Made by a program: the position numbers and the translations under genes. A stretch of DNA of 64,000 nucleotides from Antitrichia curtipendula (Eukaryota > Streptophyta > Bryopsida > Hypnales > Leucodontaceae). The stretch lies in assembly GCA_951230915.1 (NCBI GenBank), contig OX579636.1, forward strand, positions 6,463,001 to 6,527,000, written 5' to 3'. Shown here one piece after another: positions 1 through 12,263 of this stretch (position 1 is its first letter; every line of letters starts with the position of its first letter). The notes beneath the pieces were generated by a model. The model was not told the DNA's origin, made no database searches, and worked only from the letters and a program-made list of their open reading frames with translations.

Positions 1-1131
1 GCATAGGTTGACATGTGGAGGCCACGTAAGCGCCATGTCAGCGCCACATGCTCGACCACTGCCATGTCATCTTTTTTTCCATCCATGCCATTGCTGATGT
101 GGTCTTTGACGTGGAGGCGGGAAATTGTGACGTGGTCATTGACGTGGAGGCGGGAAACTGTGACGTGGTCACTGATGTGGAGGCCACGTCAGCTCATTTT
201 TGTGTCATTTGAATAATTTAATGGTGTTTCTTGAGATGTCAAATTAGACATTTTTTGCAACGTCAAATTACACGTTTTTTCAAACATCAATTGCTACATA
301 CCCTACCTACAAGGCAATATCAATAAAAATTTAATATAAATTAGAAAAATGAAATGAACAAGAAAATTTTTTGAATTCAACAAAAATTGAAGAAAACTTA
401 CCATCAACCATTAAGAGAATTTTTAATGGCCAAATGAAGGAATTACTTCATTAAAAGTTAATAAAAATGAAGGATAAGGACATTGTATTTATATCCATAC
501 TCTGCCCATGGAAAGACAAACAATATGGGATAAGTAGAATATGGTTATTTCACTTGTTTACATGATGTTGTTTTTGACGTGTATATGTTTTTTTAAACAT
601 AGAGATGTTGTTTCAAACATCTCAACGTTTTTGTGGACATTTCACTTTGAACACAATTTTTTTTTGATATATCCCATATCAATTGTCTCTCTTCCACCTC
701 CCCACCTGTATAAAGACTATCTATTTTCATCCATGGAACACATCCATTTTCATCCATCCATTTTTCTTTTTTTTTAAAAGCATGCCACGTCATTGCCTTT
801 TTTCTAAATTTTTTATATAAGGTCAATATTTTTCCATTGACCATAGTAATTTTTAGTAATTTATCCATAATGAAAATGGACTTCATGCTGACGTGGTAGT
901 CTATGTTTTTTGAGATGTCATAACAAAACATCAGCTTATTTTTTTAAACATCGTTAAAAACATCTTTGTCCATGGTGACATCTACTTGTTTTCCAACTTA
1001 ATCTCACACGTTTTTTGCAACATCAAATCAAATTCATTCTTTTGCACCCGTTCACTGCTTAACGCGTGACATCTCAACAAACATGGCACGTTGCACTGCA
1101 ACGACAGCAAAAATGGGGTTTTCTTCTAGTG
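1..1131 (-). mobile_element. CACTA-like non-autonomous element, one end only
   Basis: This is a near-identical inverted copy of the complete element at 20218-21513, cut by the left edge of the window. Its inner end at 1119-1131 reads, in reverse complement, CACTAGAAGAAAA, the En/Spm (CACTA) type of terminal repeat, and differs by one base from the perfect 13-bp ends of the other copy. The subterminal part is full of short ACGTGG / CCACGT words and 'aacatc' words in both orientations, as expected for transposase-binding subterminal repeats. No open frame of convincing quality lies inside; the short open frames are shared with the other copy and are not gene-like. The missing outer end, about 200 bp, lies left of the window. 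Confidence 0.8.
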
Positions 1132-1189
1132 TTTTTATTTTCTTTTTTAGTTTGAATCATGTTCAACTAATCTCTTTTCAATTCTACAG

Positions 1190-3761
1190 ATTGAAGATAA
1201 AGCCTGTGAGATGTTTGACAGCATAATCTGATCCAACAACATTCAGCTGCATATAGATGCGGATGTGGAGCCTGAGTCTATTTAAGAGTACATAGATGGT
1301 TGGAGGATGAGGTTGTGGGAGCATGCTTTCGTAGGAGTCTTTAAGGGGGCTGACGCCTTCAAGAAGTCAGACTCGTTTAAAGACTTCAAAGGCTCTAATC
1401 TTGTTTTGAAGAGGATAATTTACAGGTATTCACATTGCTTCTCTTGGTTTAGTTGGATATTGTGTTGAGATTGTTGTTCCTTGACTCATCTGTTTATGAT
1501 GAATTGTTCATGATCTTTCAGGTATTTCAAGTTTGAGCTGTATGCAAAGAGAGCCATCGCCAAGGCTGATTTGCCGCCTTTCCTCAACACATGGCTCAAT
1601 CGTTCTTCTCCCGATTGTATGTTCTCAGCCGTTCAAGTGAAGAACTGGACCAGCGGTCACCTCCAAGCCGGTGCTTGGTATTTGGAGTGCAACCTAGGTT
1701 ACATCCCCCCCCAGGAGTTGTCTCTTTTCAACAATATCAAGGAAAGTGCAGTGGTAGAGCCTGAGTTTGACGAATTTGTTGGCATTGAGGGTGAAGCACG
1801 GGAGAAGGCCATTAGAAGGCGTGAAATATCAGACCAGAAGAAGGAGGTCAAAATGATAGAGGCAACAAAGAAGACGGAGGAAACAGCACAGAAGAAGAAA
1901 CTACGACAAGAAGAGAAGGCCAAAGAAGATGAGGCTAAGGGCAGGCAGAAGGGGAAGAAGAGGAAAACCGAGACACCAAATGCCGAACAAGCGACGAGTG
2001 ACGGCCCTATGAAGGAGTCTTCATCAGGATTTTCGCTCGCCCAAGAGCGATTGATGCGTGGCTTGCCAGTCCATGTTGTTGACTTGGATTCGGTAGCTCC
2101 TGTCGATCAGTGCATCTTGAATGAGTCCGTCACTAGTTTACTTGGAACCAAAAATGGTCCTTCTCTTGGCGTCATCGATCTTGTTGTGGAATTTCTAAAG
2201 AAGGTGGTGATTTCTTTTCCTGCTCATTATCCGTTTTGCTTGTACACTTGTACGGATTATTTACAAGTTTCTAGACATTGCACTAATCTTGTTTTCGTGT
2301 TTATTAAATCTCATCTAGTTTTTCTCATTTTCTTCGCCATTTTTTCATGTGTGCAGCATGCCGCCAGTAAGGATTGATTCTTTGACAACGCTTTGGCTAA
2401 GCGTCTCGCTGTCGACTTGATTGTTGTTGATGTTCCAGAGGGCCTACCTGTTCCGGGCATTTCCAATCCACCAGCCTCCGTTCCATACTGGAATCAGTTC
2501 TCGGAGGAAAAGCTCCAAGCAATCTTTGACTTTGCTGCTAGCTTTTTACACGATGGGGGTGGTCTTCTTGTCATGTACCCATACAGCCGACCCGTCAAGT
2601 CATCCGTTGTTAGTCTCGCCAAATCATTTGGTTACCATTTATAAATTGACTGGTTCGTCATGAATAGGCTTCACCTGGCTCTAGCCTCGGACATCTCAAA
2701 AACGGTAAAATCCTAAACCATTCTTTGATTTGGAGGTTTTACTCTCAAATTTGATTGTTTTTTGTCATTTGATGTAATTTTGTATTTTGTGCAGACTATG
2801 TGTTTCAACATGTCCCTTTATGTCAAATCTCGGAGTGGAAGTTCTAAATCCAGGTTCTCGTTCCACTTCCTTCCTGCTCACGAAGCAATTGGCGTCAATG
2901 TAGCCAAGGATGATGTTCTCCAGAATTGTTGCGGGAAGGACGATGTGGCAATGAATGGCAACATTGCCTGGCGTGGTCCTAGAAAAAAGGATCGTGCCTT
3001 CATGCAGATGCTTGTTGAGGCGACAACTTTGCCTGGTGACGTCGTCATGGACTGCACCGCGTCTATAGGTTAGATGTGCTAATTTGTTTTTTTGCTGATG
3101 AGGACTTTTTCACACTCTACTCTCTTTGTTGAATTCTAATCCGTCTTGTTTTGTTCTCTCTATATCATTGCAGGGGCAAGCATTTATGCTTGCCGAGCTA
3201 CTGGTCGCCACATTGACACATTCTAGCCCTGGAAGAAGATAAGGCGATTTACAAGGCCTTGCTTGCTCCTCTCATCCGTATGCCTGTGAACGCAACGCCT
3301 GTACCTATGCTACCTGCTCCTCCTGTTGTTGACCTTGACGATGAAGAGGTGGAGGTCCGCTATATTGTGAAGACCTCACGATTTAGTAAGTAAGTTTGCT
3401 TTTATTTTTCTTAATTATTTCTATGTGATTTCATTTTCTACTTGATACTAATATTTTGTTGTGTTCCTATTTGTAGGCAACTTGCGAAGATGAAGGATTC
3501 TACCCGTAAACCCTTTTTTGCAGATCCTGCATTCTGCCGAAGTCTACCTAGACCGTTTCAGCTTCCACTGTATGCTGAGGCAGTAGCTAGACAATTCCAG
3601 AGCCTGATCCTAAACCGCCTTCTAGGATCAGTTCCATAGATCCACGTGTTTTGATGTTCATAGATGACTCCACTAAAGAGTCTGATGGTCACTCATCAGA
3701 CTCTGATGAGAGGTCTACTTCCAGATCTTCTAGCAATACTCTTTATGAAGATACTGCATGA
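1190..3761 (+). pseudogene. Broken methyltransferase-like gene (amino-methyltransferase fold), six exons
   Basis: Six exons can be joined at GT-AG borders with consistent phase: 1190-1425, 1522-2203, 2357-2704, 2795-3068, 3174-3389 and 3477-3761. The product has a Lys/Glu-rich charged middle (from 1780 to 1980), then DLIVVDVPEG followed by a long helix and GGGLLVMYP, then WRGPRKKDRAF, then LPGDVVMDCTASIGASIY and ACRATGRH, then LEEDKAIYKALL. That order resembles beta-class N6/N4 adenine/cytosine methyltransferases (catalytic strand, then the S-adenosylmethionine glycine loop), but the usual DPPY/DPPW is DVPE here. The tail is Ser-rich (SDGHSSDSDERSTSRSSS). It is dead: in-frame stops in exon 1 (two, before 1290), at 2375-2377 and 2642-2644, and frameshifts near 3225 and 3597. 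Upstream exons may lie beyond the CACTA copy that abuts it. Family assignment is inference from motif order; substrate unknown. Confidence 0.55.
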
Positions 3762-5281
3762 CACTTCTCTGCTATATCTTAGTATAGCTATGATACATTT
3801 TGAGGACATATTATGTGTTGTTTTTTCTCCCTATATGATATACCGCCCCATTTCTTATTTACAATGCTTTAATTTTTTTTTTTTTTATATTCAAAATTAT
3901 AATTCCATCCTAAATCCTAAATCCACAGTCATGGGTCCTAACACTTATAATCACTGAAAATTACTTCATAAAGTGGAGGCTCACAAGCTCCTGGGCTCAC
4001 GCTCCAAGGCTCACAAAATAGTACCCCCGCAATTTTTAGGGCAAAGGAGGGATACGGCAAGGGTTGGAAAACAGATGCATCTTTTCACCAAATAGTCATT
4101 ATGATAATGATTGTGTTGGTTCCTTGGACTAATCTTGCAGATTCTATGACGGAGATCTATAACTATAACCCCAATATTGTATAGTCATTTTAAGTCATTT
4201 TTTGTAGATGGATGTATTACAAGCAACTCATAAATCAGTTTATTAGTACGGCTAAGGTCATGCACACCATAAATTTATAGCTGCAACCAAATGGACGGCT
4301 TAGATGGATAGATCAAATGGACAATTGAGATGAAAGGATTAGATTGAAAAATTAAATTGCTTCTTTGTTGAATGTCTCAGATGGACGGGTGAAATTTTAT
4401 CTTGCTAAACTTGAACGACTTAGATTACATGTTGACAACAAATAGAAGGTTTAGATTTTAGGTCAGTCACCACATTTTTAGATCAACTACCTTTCTACTT
4501 ATGTGCTGATTGACATGTGGTATGTTGGAATTGCATCTCATTGATTAGTCATTGTATAGTCATAAAATGCATTGTGACGTGGCAATCACAGATTGCAACT
4601 ATAGTTGCTGAAGGTGAACAATGGAGATTTTGTCTCTTGCATTTATAGTTGGGGATTAGGTTAGCTGCTGCCTCCTTAGTAGATCTTTTTCTTCTTCCTT
4701 TTTGCTTATAAAAATCTTCTCATTTTCTCTTCTTGTTATTGCTTCAATTTTCCTAAGTGAAGGTTTAGTTTACATTCTTTTTTTTTAAGTGTTGTTGTTC
4801 TGTTGTTGTTGCTTATTGTTATGTTATTGTCTAGTGAAGTTGTTATTGTATTGTTGCTGTGTTGTGTTGTTGTTTTGTAGTTTTGTTACTTTGTTTTGTT
4901 GTTGTTTGGAATTTTGTAGGAAAGAAATTTTGTAGTTTTGTTGCTTTGTTGTTTTCTTGTTTTGCTATTTTACTGATTTGTGGTTTTGGTATTGGTTGTT
5001 TCAATTAGTAGTTGGCTACAATTTCCAATGGACTAAAAAGCAAAAAAAAAATTGGGATGGAAAAAAGAAGTTTGAGGCAAAGTGTAGTCCTAATATAGTT
5101 CTAGTACAGTCCTAGTGTAGTCCTAGTTTAGTCTTAATACATAGTCCTAGTGTAGGCATATATAATTTAGCCATAGTACAATAATCATACAGCCATAGTA
5201 CAATAATCATACAAAGGCATCACTAGCTATGACAAGTGCTCAGCCTACCAATCACATGTTGCCATGCAATGCAAAGTGGAG
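3762..5281. other. Gene-free, T-rich interval with simple repeats
   Basis: No coding signal is seen. The interval holds a degenerate TTGTTG tract (about 4780-5000), a degenerate short repeat of the word TAGTCCTAG (about 5085-5160), and an exact 22-bp tandem duplication at 5169-5190 and 5191-5212. The last eight bases, 5274-5281 (aagtggag), are the left target duplication of the hAT-like element that follows. Confidence 0.7.
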
Positions 5282-5720
5282 CAGGGTTGTCTTGTCGGAC
5301 GGGTTTTCGGGTTTCGGTGACGTATTAGACGTGTCGCGTTGCATGTCGTATATGACATGTGTCGAATATAGGCGACAAATGCGTCGCAAAAAAATTTAGG
5401 GTTTTGAAGTTTTTTACCCCATGGTAAATGGATTTGTCCTACGTGTCTGGTTGTCCGCAGTGACGTGGAAAGACAGAACCACGTCAGCTTGGACGACTGC
5501 GGATTAGGGCGCGTGCGGGTCGGGGCAGAGCGACTACGGGTCCAAGAACCAGGGCGACTGCGGCTTCTGGAAGTGGGGCGACTTCGGGTCCGTAGTCTAT
5601 GGGCGACCGCGGGTGGGGGATGGATTGGGCAACTTCGGGTACCGAGTGTGTGGGCCATTGCGACTACGTGTCAGGGGCGACTGTAGGTCCAAGGGCGACC
5701 TCACTTTGGGCGACCGCAAG

Positions 5721-5918
5721 TAGAGAGAGTCCCTTTCTGCCCAAATGAAGGAATGGAGGAGACTTCGGGTCTTGGGCGACCTTGGGTAGAGAGAGTCCCT
5801 TTCTGCCCAAATGAAGGAATGGAGGAGACTTCTGGTCTTGGGCGACCTCGGGTAGGGAGAATCCCTTTCTGCCCAAATGAAGGAATGGAGGAGACTTTGG
5901 GTCTTGGGCGACCTCGGG
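5721..5918. repeat. 66-bp tandem repeat, three units
   Basis: Units start at 5721, 5787 and 5853, each exactly 66 bp, and differ by a few substitutions. Each carries GAGAGTCCCTTTCTGCCC, GGAATGGAGGAGACTT and one GGGCGACC..GGG word. The period is a multiple of three, so three frames stay open across it; these are not genes. Confidence 0.9.
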
Positions 5919-5928
5919 TAGTCCCACC

Positions 5929-6330
5929 ACCACCCAAGGTCGCCCAAGACAAGAGGTCGCCCTAAGAGGTTGCCCAAGACAAGAGGTCGCCTACCCGAAG
6001 TCGCTTAGACCCAAAATCGCTCCTTAAACACAAAATTTGACCAATTTTGAGACAAAGACAAATGAATGGCTCCCACCACCACCCGAGGTCGCCCAAGACA
6101 AGAGGTCGCCCAAGACAAGAATTCTCCTACCTAAAGTCGCCTAGACCCGAAATCGCTCCTTAAACACAAAATTTGACCAATTTTGAGACAAAGACAAAAG
6201 AAGGGCTCCCACCACCACCCGAGGTCGCCCAAGACAAGAGGTCGCCCAAGACAAGAGTTCTCCTATCCGAAGTCGCCTAGACCCGAAATCACTCCTTAAA
6301 CACAAAATTTGACCAATTTTGAGACTGCGG
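5929..6330. repeat. About 136-bp tandem repeat, nearly three units, inside the hAT-like element
   Basis: The marker AATCGCTCC / AATCACTCC recurs at 6015, 6151 and 6287, giving a 136-bp period. Each unit includes TTTGACCAATTTTGAGAC and CACCACCACC followed by GTCGCCCAAGACAAGAGG. The same unit reappears in inverted orientation at about 8850-9110, giving the element its partly symmetrical plan. Confidence 0.8.
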
Positions 6331-6951
6331 GTAGGAAGAGAGGGTCTATCTCCACCCGAGGTCGCCCAAGACCCAAAGTCTCCTCCATTCCTTCATTTGG
6401 GCAGAAAGGAACTCTCCCTACCTGTGGTTGCCCAAGATGAGGTTGCCCCACACCCGAGGTCGGCCATGACCCGAGGTCTCTAATGACCCTCTATTTGGGA
6501 AGGAAGAGAGGGTCTATCCCTACCCGCGGTCGCCCAACACCCGAAGTCTCCAGTATCTCTCCGTTTGGGCAGAAAGACAAAGTCTCTCCATCTCTTGGCT
6601 TGACCTTTTGTACTATGTTTGTATTCATTGTTTAAATCTAATTTCCGTGTCCATGAATTCTTCTATGGAAGATTGGTCATTTACTTTCTTCTACATGAAT
6701 ACAAACTACTTGAAGTAAAAACCACTTCACATTTATTTCTAGAAAAAATGTTCAGTTTAAGTTGGCTCAAGATTAAATTTAAATCAAAATGAATAATAGC
6801 TCAAAGATGAAATCAAAATACAATAATCCAATTGTAAAATAATTGTAACAACAAAATTAAATCCTTCGACAAGTCAATTTGTTGAAATTGCATTCCAAAA
6901 TGATAGTATAAATCCCTAAAGGACAATTGTCCATTGAACATCCAACTGAAA

Positions 6952-8579
6952 GGTCTAAGGCATGTACAAGTGAATAGCAAAGTAATACAATGCCAATAGT
7001 GAATTATAATTTGGTGCAATATAAAAGGTCTTCCCAAACCCTAAACTCTAAACCCTAAACCTTAATATAAAGTTTATTAATTTTGTATGCCATGCCTAGA
7101 TTTATGTAATCCCACTTTTTTTGCTTCTTTATGAAAAAGTCATCTAAATATATAGAAGTGACATCCATGTTTTATTTTTCATTGTGAATTTTTTTCAATT
7201 CAATGGCCTTTTCCCTTATATGTAATTTTGAATAAAATGAAGCAAAAGGTACATGACTAAAATGAATGGTGGAGGAGAAAGTAATAAAATGAAGAATGGA
7301 TTCACTAAACTTCCATTCATTAGACCCCACATGGCCTATCTTCCACATTTTGGTGAAGAAAAAGTTTAAAAGCCTTGTAGAACCTTACTAAATTCTTAAA
7401 TGTGGTAGTTGACATGTTTTTTTCAAAATTCATTTTAAAGTGTACCATGAGCATCCAAAATCAGATTTAGGAAGTGAAAGGTTTTGATCTTCATATTCAT
7501 GTTTTGTGGCAAGGGCTCTATTGCAAATCTTTATCTTCTTATATTTAGGGCTCTGGTAAATGCTTCTTTTTTTATTTTATTTTTTTAAAGCTATGGTTTC
7601 GCATTTCTTTCTTGAACTAAAAGAGAAACCCTTGAAACTGAGCCTTAAAGACAAAAAAACTTGAAGAAAATACCACATTAGAACGTATTTGGAAATAAAT
7701 GAAGAGAAATTATTTTAAGAAGACATTAATTGATTGGGGTTATGCATGTTATGCCCTTTACAATCATATTTTTGGGTGATTAAGATTGTAGTTTTGAAAT
7801 GTGATAACAAGATTAGAAGGCTTCAAATCAATTTCATGTAGGTGAGAAGTGACAACCTCTTTATCAAACTTTATAATCCTTCAACCCATAAGTGATATTG
7901 TTGTATTTTCTTTTTCTACGTGATCTCTCACATGTCCAATTTGGGATTTGTATGGCTATGAGTTAATTAAATTTGATAAAAATGTTTTCAAACATTGGTT
8001 TTAGGATAAATTTAGAGCAAATTCAAAGAAGCTCTAAAAAGGCCTAAGGCATGTATAAGTGAATAGCGAAGTAATACAATGCCAATAGTGAATTATAATT
8101 TGGTGCAATGTAAAAGGTCTTCCCAAACCCTAAATCCTAAATCCTAAACCCTAATATCAAGTTTATTAATTTTGTATGCCATGCCTAGAGTTATGTAATC
8201 CCACTTTTTTTGCTTCTTTATGAAGAAGTCACCTAAATATATAGAAGTGACATCCATATTTTATTTTTCATTGTGAATTTTTTTGAATTCAATGGCCTTT
8301 CCCCTAATATGTAATTTTGAATAAAATGAAGTAAATGGTGCATGACTAAAATGAATGGTGGAGGAGAAAGTAATAAAATGAAGAATGGATTCACTAAACC
8401 TCCATCCATTAGACCCCACATGGCCTATCTTCCACATTTTGGTGAAGAAAAAGCTTAAAAATCTTGTAGAACCTTACTAAATTCTTAATTGTGGTAGTTG
8501 ACATGTTTTTCTCAAAATTCATTTCAAAGTGTACCATGAGCATCCAAAATCAGATTTAGGAAGTGAAAGATTTTGATCT
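6952..8579. repeat. 540-bp direct duplication inside the hAT-like element
   Basis: Segment 6952-7490 is repeated in direct orientation at 8041-8579 with scattered substitutions; about 550 bp of unrelated AT-rich DNA lies between. Both copies include a cluster of plant telomere-like CCCTAAA words (7036-7064 and 8125-8153). Neither copy shows a convincing coding frame. Confidence 0.85.
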
Positions 8580-8600
8580 CTCTACTCGTGGTCACCATGT

Positions 8601-8831
8601 CTTGGATCCCATGAATTTCAAACTTGAATTTCCCTCCTTCCTAGACCCTAGGTCGCCCCACCCGCAGTCGCCCCTGCCTTGGATTCCATGAATTTCAAAC
8701 TTGAATTTTCCTCCTTCCTGGACCCGAGGTCGCCCCACCCGCAGTTGCCCCTGCCTTGGATTCCATGAATTTCAAACTTGAATTTCCCTCCTTCCTGGAC
8801 CCGAGGTCTCTCCACCCGCGGTCGCCCCTAC
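8601..8831. repeat. 77-bp tandem repeat, three units
   Basis: Units start at 8601, 8678 and 8755. Each holds CATGAATTTCAAACTTGAAT, a CCTCCTTCC block and GACCCGAGGTCGCCCC-type words, so the family word GGCGAC..CGGGT is built into the array. Confidence 0.85.
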
Positions 8832-9514
8832 TGCCGATTTTGGGAATTTGAATCAAATTTTGTGTTTAAGGAGCGATTTCGGGTCTAGGCGACTTCGGGT
8901 AGGAGAACTCTTGTCTTGGGCAACCTCTTAGGGCGACCTCTTGTCTTGGGCGACCTCTTAGGGCGACCTCATGTCTTGGGCGACCTCGGGTGGTGGGAGC
9001 CATTCTTTTGTCTTTGTCTCAAGATTGGTCAAATTTTGTATTTAAAGAGCGATTTCGGGTCTAGGCGACTGCGGGTAGGCGACCTCTTGTCTTGGGCGAC
9101 CTCGGGTCCAGCTTGGGCAACCGCGGGTCCAAAAGTCTACCCAAAGTCGCCTCAGCCGCGGTCTCCCTTATCCACATTCTCCCATACCCATGTTCTTCTA
9201 CCCGCGGTCGCCTACACCCGTGTTCTCCTATCCGCGCTCGCCCCCACCGAAGGTCGCCCTTACACGAAGTCGCCCCTACCCGTGATCGCTGTGTACCCGA
9301 AGTCGCCCGTCCACGTCACACCCGCATGCGCCCCTAAAATGTGCCACGCGGACGCCACATGGCATCCACGTGGCTTAGGTAAAAGGGGGGTAATTTATTA
9401 AAAAGTCAAAGGTAAATTTGACTTTATGTGACATTGCGGAGGGTCTACTAGATGTCACGTGACGTCTATCTGTCGCGATGTCGCCAGGTCGCGCAGAACA
9501 ACCCTGAAGTGGAG

Positions 9515-12263
9515 CCCACACGGCCTCACAAAATCACTTTGCTGTCACTTTGGAATGGTTTTTAAATGACTTCTAAATGACTCAACCACTAAACCGTGAA
9601 GTACCAAAGAAGTCACAAGCCAGTCATTCACATGGTGCGTGGCAACTCAAAAAAGTGCTTGAAAAATCTACATATTGACATAGTACGATTCTATACCCAT
9701 CCAAGTCATAAACCACGTCAACCAAAAGTGCTCGATGAACTTTTCCTTCACCAGATGGATGACCAGAGAACCTCTTTGCCCTAAAAAAATTGATTTGGCT
9801 AGAATAACTTGTCCACTATGACTCCAACCCTAGTCTGGTTCTTGCAGTTGTTGAGTAGTTAGATGTATCCTTCACAACTAGAATCCAATCATTCTATTTA
9901 GGTATTAAAAAAACTTTTTCTACTAATGATACTCAAAAAATTATTATTTCTCTAACCATATTTTCAATTCTACTAGATATTAGAAATAATTTCTTGTGAA
10001 TGTTGGGCTCCAAAAGGTTGCTATTCATTTTTTGATAAATTTTTGATAAATTCAATTTAATGTGAATTGTTTGCATATAAAAACACCGAGAGCACTCCTT
10101 AGAGGACAAACTACTACGAAAGATCATCATTTTCATATAAAATTCCAAAATAAAACATTTAAACTTCTATCCTACATAGAAGGACTTTTTGTCATTCATC
10201 AAACATTTAAGGTTTGTGGCCTCCTTTTCTAGGATTAATTTTTTTTTAAATTGTTTTTGAATGTGGATTGAAAATTGGATTTGAGATGGAAAAAGCTCCC
10301 GTTGATAACAATGTTAGGAGGGATAAGACGTTAGTAAGGATTTGTATGTGGAATTGTAGACTTGGGCAGGACTTTGATGCTCAAACAAGAATGGTGTGAC
10401 TATAAGGCTCTTTCCTAGGTAAACAATAATATTAATTTATTGATAGTGGATAGTGGAATTTTTTTTAAAACAAACATTGAATCAATGATATTAAAAAATT
10501 AAAAAATCCAACAGCCCCATCCAACCAATCAAACAAGAAGGAAAGGTTCAACAACTAGAATTTTTTCCTCCAACCAAACCCTAATCGAATTAGGCAATGT
10601 GAATGCAGTTGTAGATAGGATTTGGAGAATAGAATCCAAAAACCACAATTGATGCAAAAGTTGATGTCAAAATCTTTCACTGTCCTTTGGACAATACTAA
10701 TAAAATGAAGCTTATTTCTTAAAAGGCAAAAGCCATGATCATGAAAAGATATTGATGCAATCAATCCAATCATGTGTGTAATTTACTAAATTATTGTTGA
10801 AGCTTGGTATTGGATTGAAAGCACCCGTATGCCAACAAACTGATAACTTAACCTTCCATAACCAAGGTAGTCATCAAAATGCTTGGATTATTGGACCAAT
10901 AGGTGCATTCTTTGTCAAGTCATCCATTGACTACCTAATATTTAGCTTCAATTCTTTTTCTATTGTCAAGTAGAGAGGCCTTGCCTTGAGAAAACGCGGG
11001 ATGTCTAATTGCACCTAGATGTGACTCGGAAAATAAAGGATCTTGTAATCATACAACTCACAAACATAATGATAAAACTTCATACAATATCATTTAGGCC
11101 AACATAATATCATATGCCCATAAAACCCACATAAGATGCTATATAGTCCCAAAATATCACATGTTTGTAGAAAAATAGAAGTTGTGTACAAATCGCATAG
11201 ACTCTCTTTGAAGAAGTAGCCAATACAAAAATGAGTGCCACAACCTCTCCAAAATCTCTCCACAATTTCAAAATGGGCGTGTGATATCTCTTTGAAAAAC
11301 TGACACAAATATCTACAAATCTCTCAAATTTCACTCAAAACTAAGATACTGTCTGATTTTTATAGCCGGTCAAAGTTCACTCTCTCCAACTCAAAGGCAG
11401 TTCACCACTACTCTTCTCTCAAGGCCATAATTTTACATACCAACTCCAAACTAAGAGAGTGATAGCTTTTTGAGAAGCTAACATCCCAATATATAAGAAC
11501 TTCAAATATTATAAACAAAAATCTCTTCACCAAATAGTTATGAGCCCTCAAAGTTCCTGCCCTCACTTGCCATGACAATCACCCCTTTCTCACATCTTCA
11601 TGCATAACTTTCACATAAAAACTCCAAATTGAGTGAATGATAAATTTTCGGAACCACAAAAACAAGATGAACAACCTCACAAAATTTCATTGCAAAATTT
11701 TTCCTGTAAAATCTGCTATGGCTCTCCAAAGACACGGTTCTCCCTCAATTAACTACGAGGAGGAAAAGGAAGCCCCTCCACCTATTCTTCCACCTCATCC
11801 TCCATCCCATCCACCTATGCAAGTGGATTTTAGCCCCTAAAATGCCACAATTCATCCCTTGGCCATCCCTTTTTTCCTATAATTCTATTCTTATCTCCTA
11901 CGTGGCCTTCAAATCTTTTAAAAAACTAAAAGAAAGGTAAAATAAACTTCACATTTTCATTTAACAACTTCAAATATACAAACAAAGTTTAAAACGCCTT
12001 CAAGTATAAAAATAAAAGAACTAGTACCAAATAGTTGTCTAATAGAGGTAAAAAAAGGTAGAGTCCACTCCATCTAAATCTTTAGACTCCCCTCAAAAAC
12101 CTCTAATTTGACAACAAATATATGATTTTATATAGTGAACAAATGTACAATGCAACATTCACCCCCTCTAAACCTACAGATCCTCTGGTATGTGTCCAAT
12201 TCACCCTTCTATATTTTCATCTACATCTTCACTTTCTAACTAATCCTCGTCATCTTCTTGATC
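9515..12263. other. AT-rich interval without recognisable genes
   Basis: No open frame here has coding character. Around 10060-10215 there is similarity to the interior of the short piggyBac-like element at 23748-23972 (GACAAACTACT, a 'ctatcctacat.gaa' stretch, then TTGTCATTCATC), so a decayed member is likely, but its ends are not clear. Confidence 0.5.

Larger units (their letters stand above)
5282..9506. mobile_element. hAT-like non-autonomous transposon, 4.2 kb, with 8-bp target duplication
   Basis: The ends are inverted repeats beginning CAGGGTTGT (5282 onward) and ACAACCCTG (ending 9506), with weaker matching inward. The flanking eight bases are identical: aagtggag at 5274-5281 and at 9507-9514. 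CAGGG-type ends plus an 8-bp duplication are diagnostic of the hAT superfamily. There is no transposase; the interior is built from dozens of copies of a word close to GGCGACCTCGGGT, arranged mainly in one orientation in the left part and the opposite one in the right part, with several tandem arrays between (listed separately). Apparent open frames here are read-through of these repeats. A second, shorter member of the family lies at 36370-37343. Confidence 0.85.

Noticed and set aside
593..931. 112-codon frame repeated at 20418-20756
   Set aside because: The two are inverted copies of the same CACTA interior, have no recognisable domain and contain AT-rich low-complexity sequence.
8916..9401. 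161-codon open frame, and several others at 5245-5977, in the hAT-like element
   Set aside because: They are read-through of tandem words whose period is a multiple of three, open in several frames at once and of repetitive composition.
10300..10380. Short translation resembling the start of a LINE endonuclease (RICMWNCR)
   Set aside because: Only a few residues match and no further endonuclease or reverse transcriptase motifs follow.
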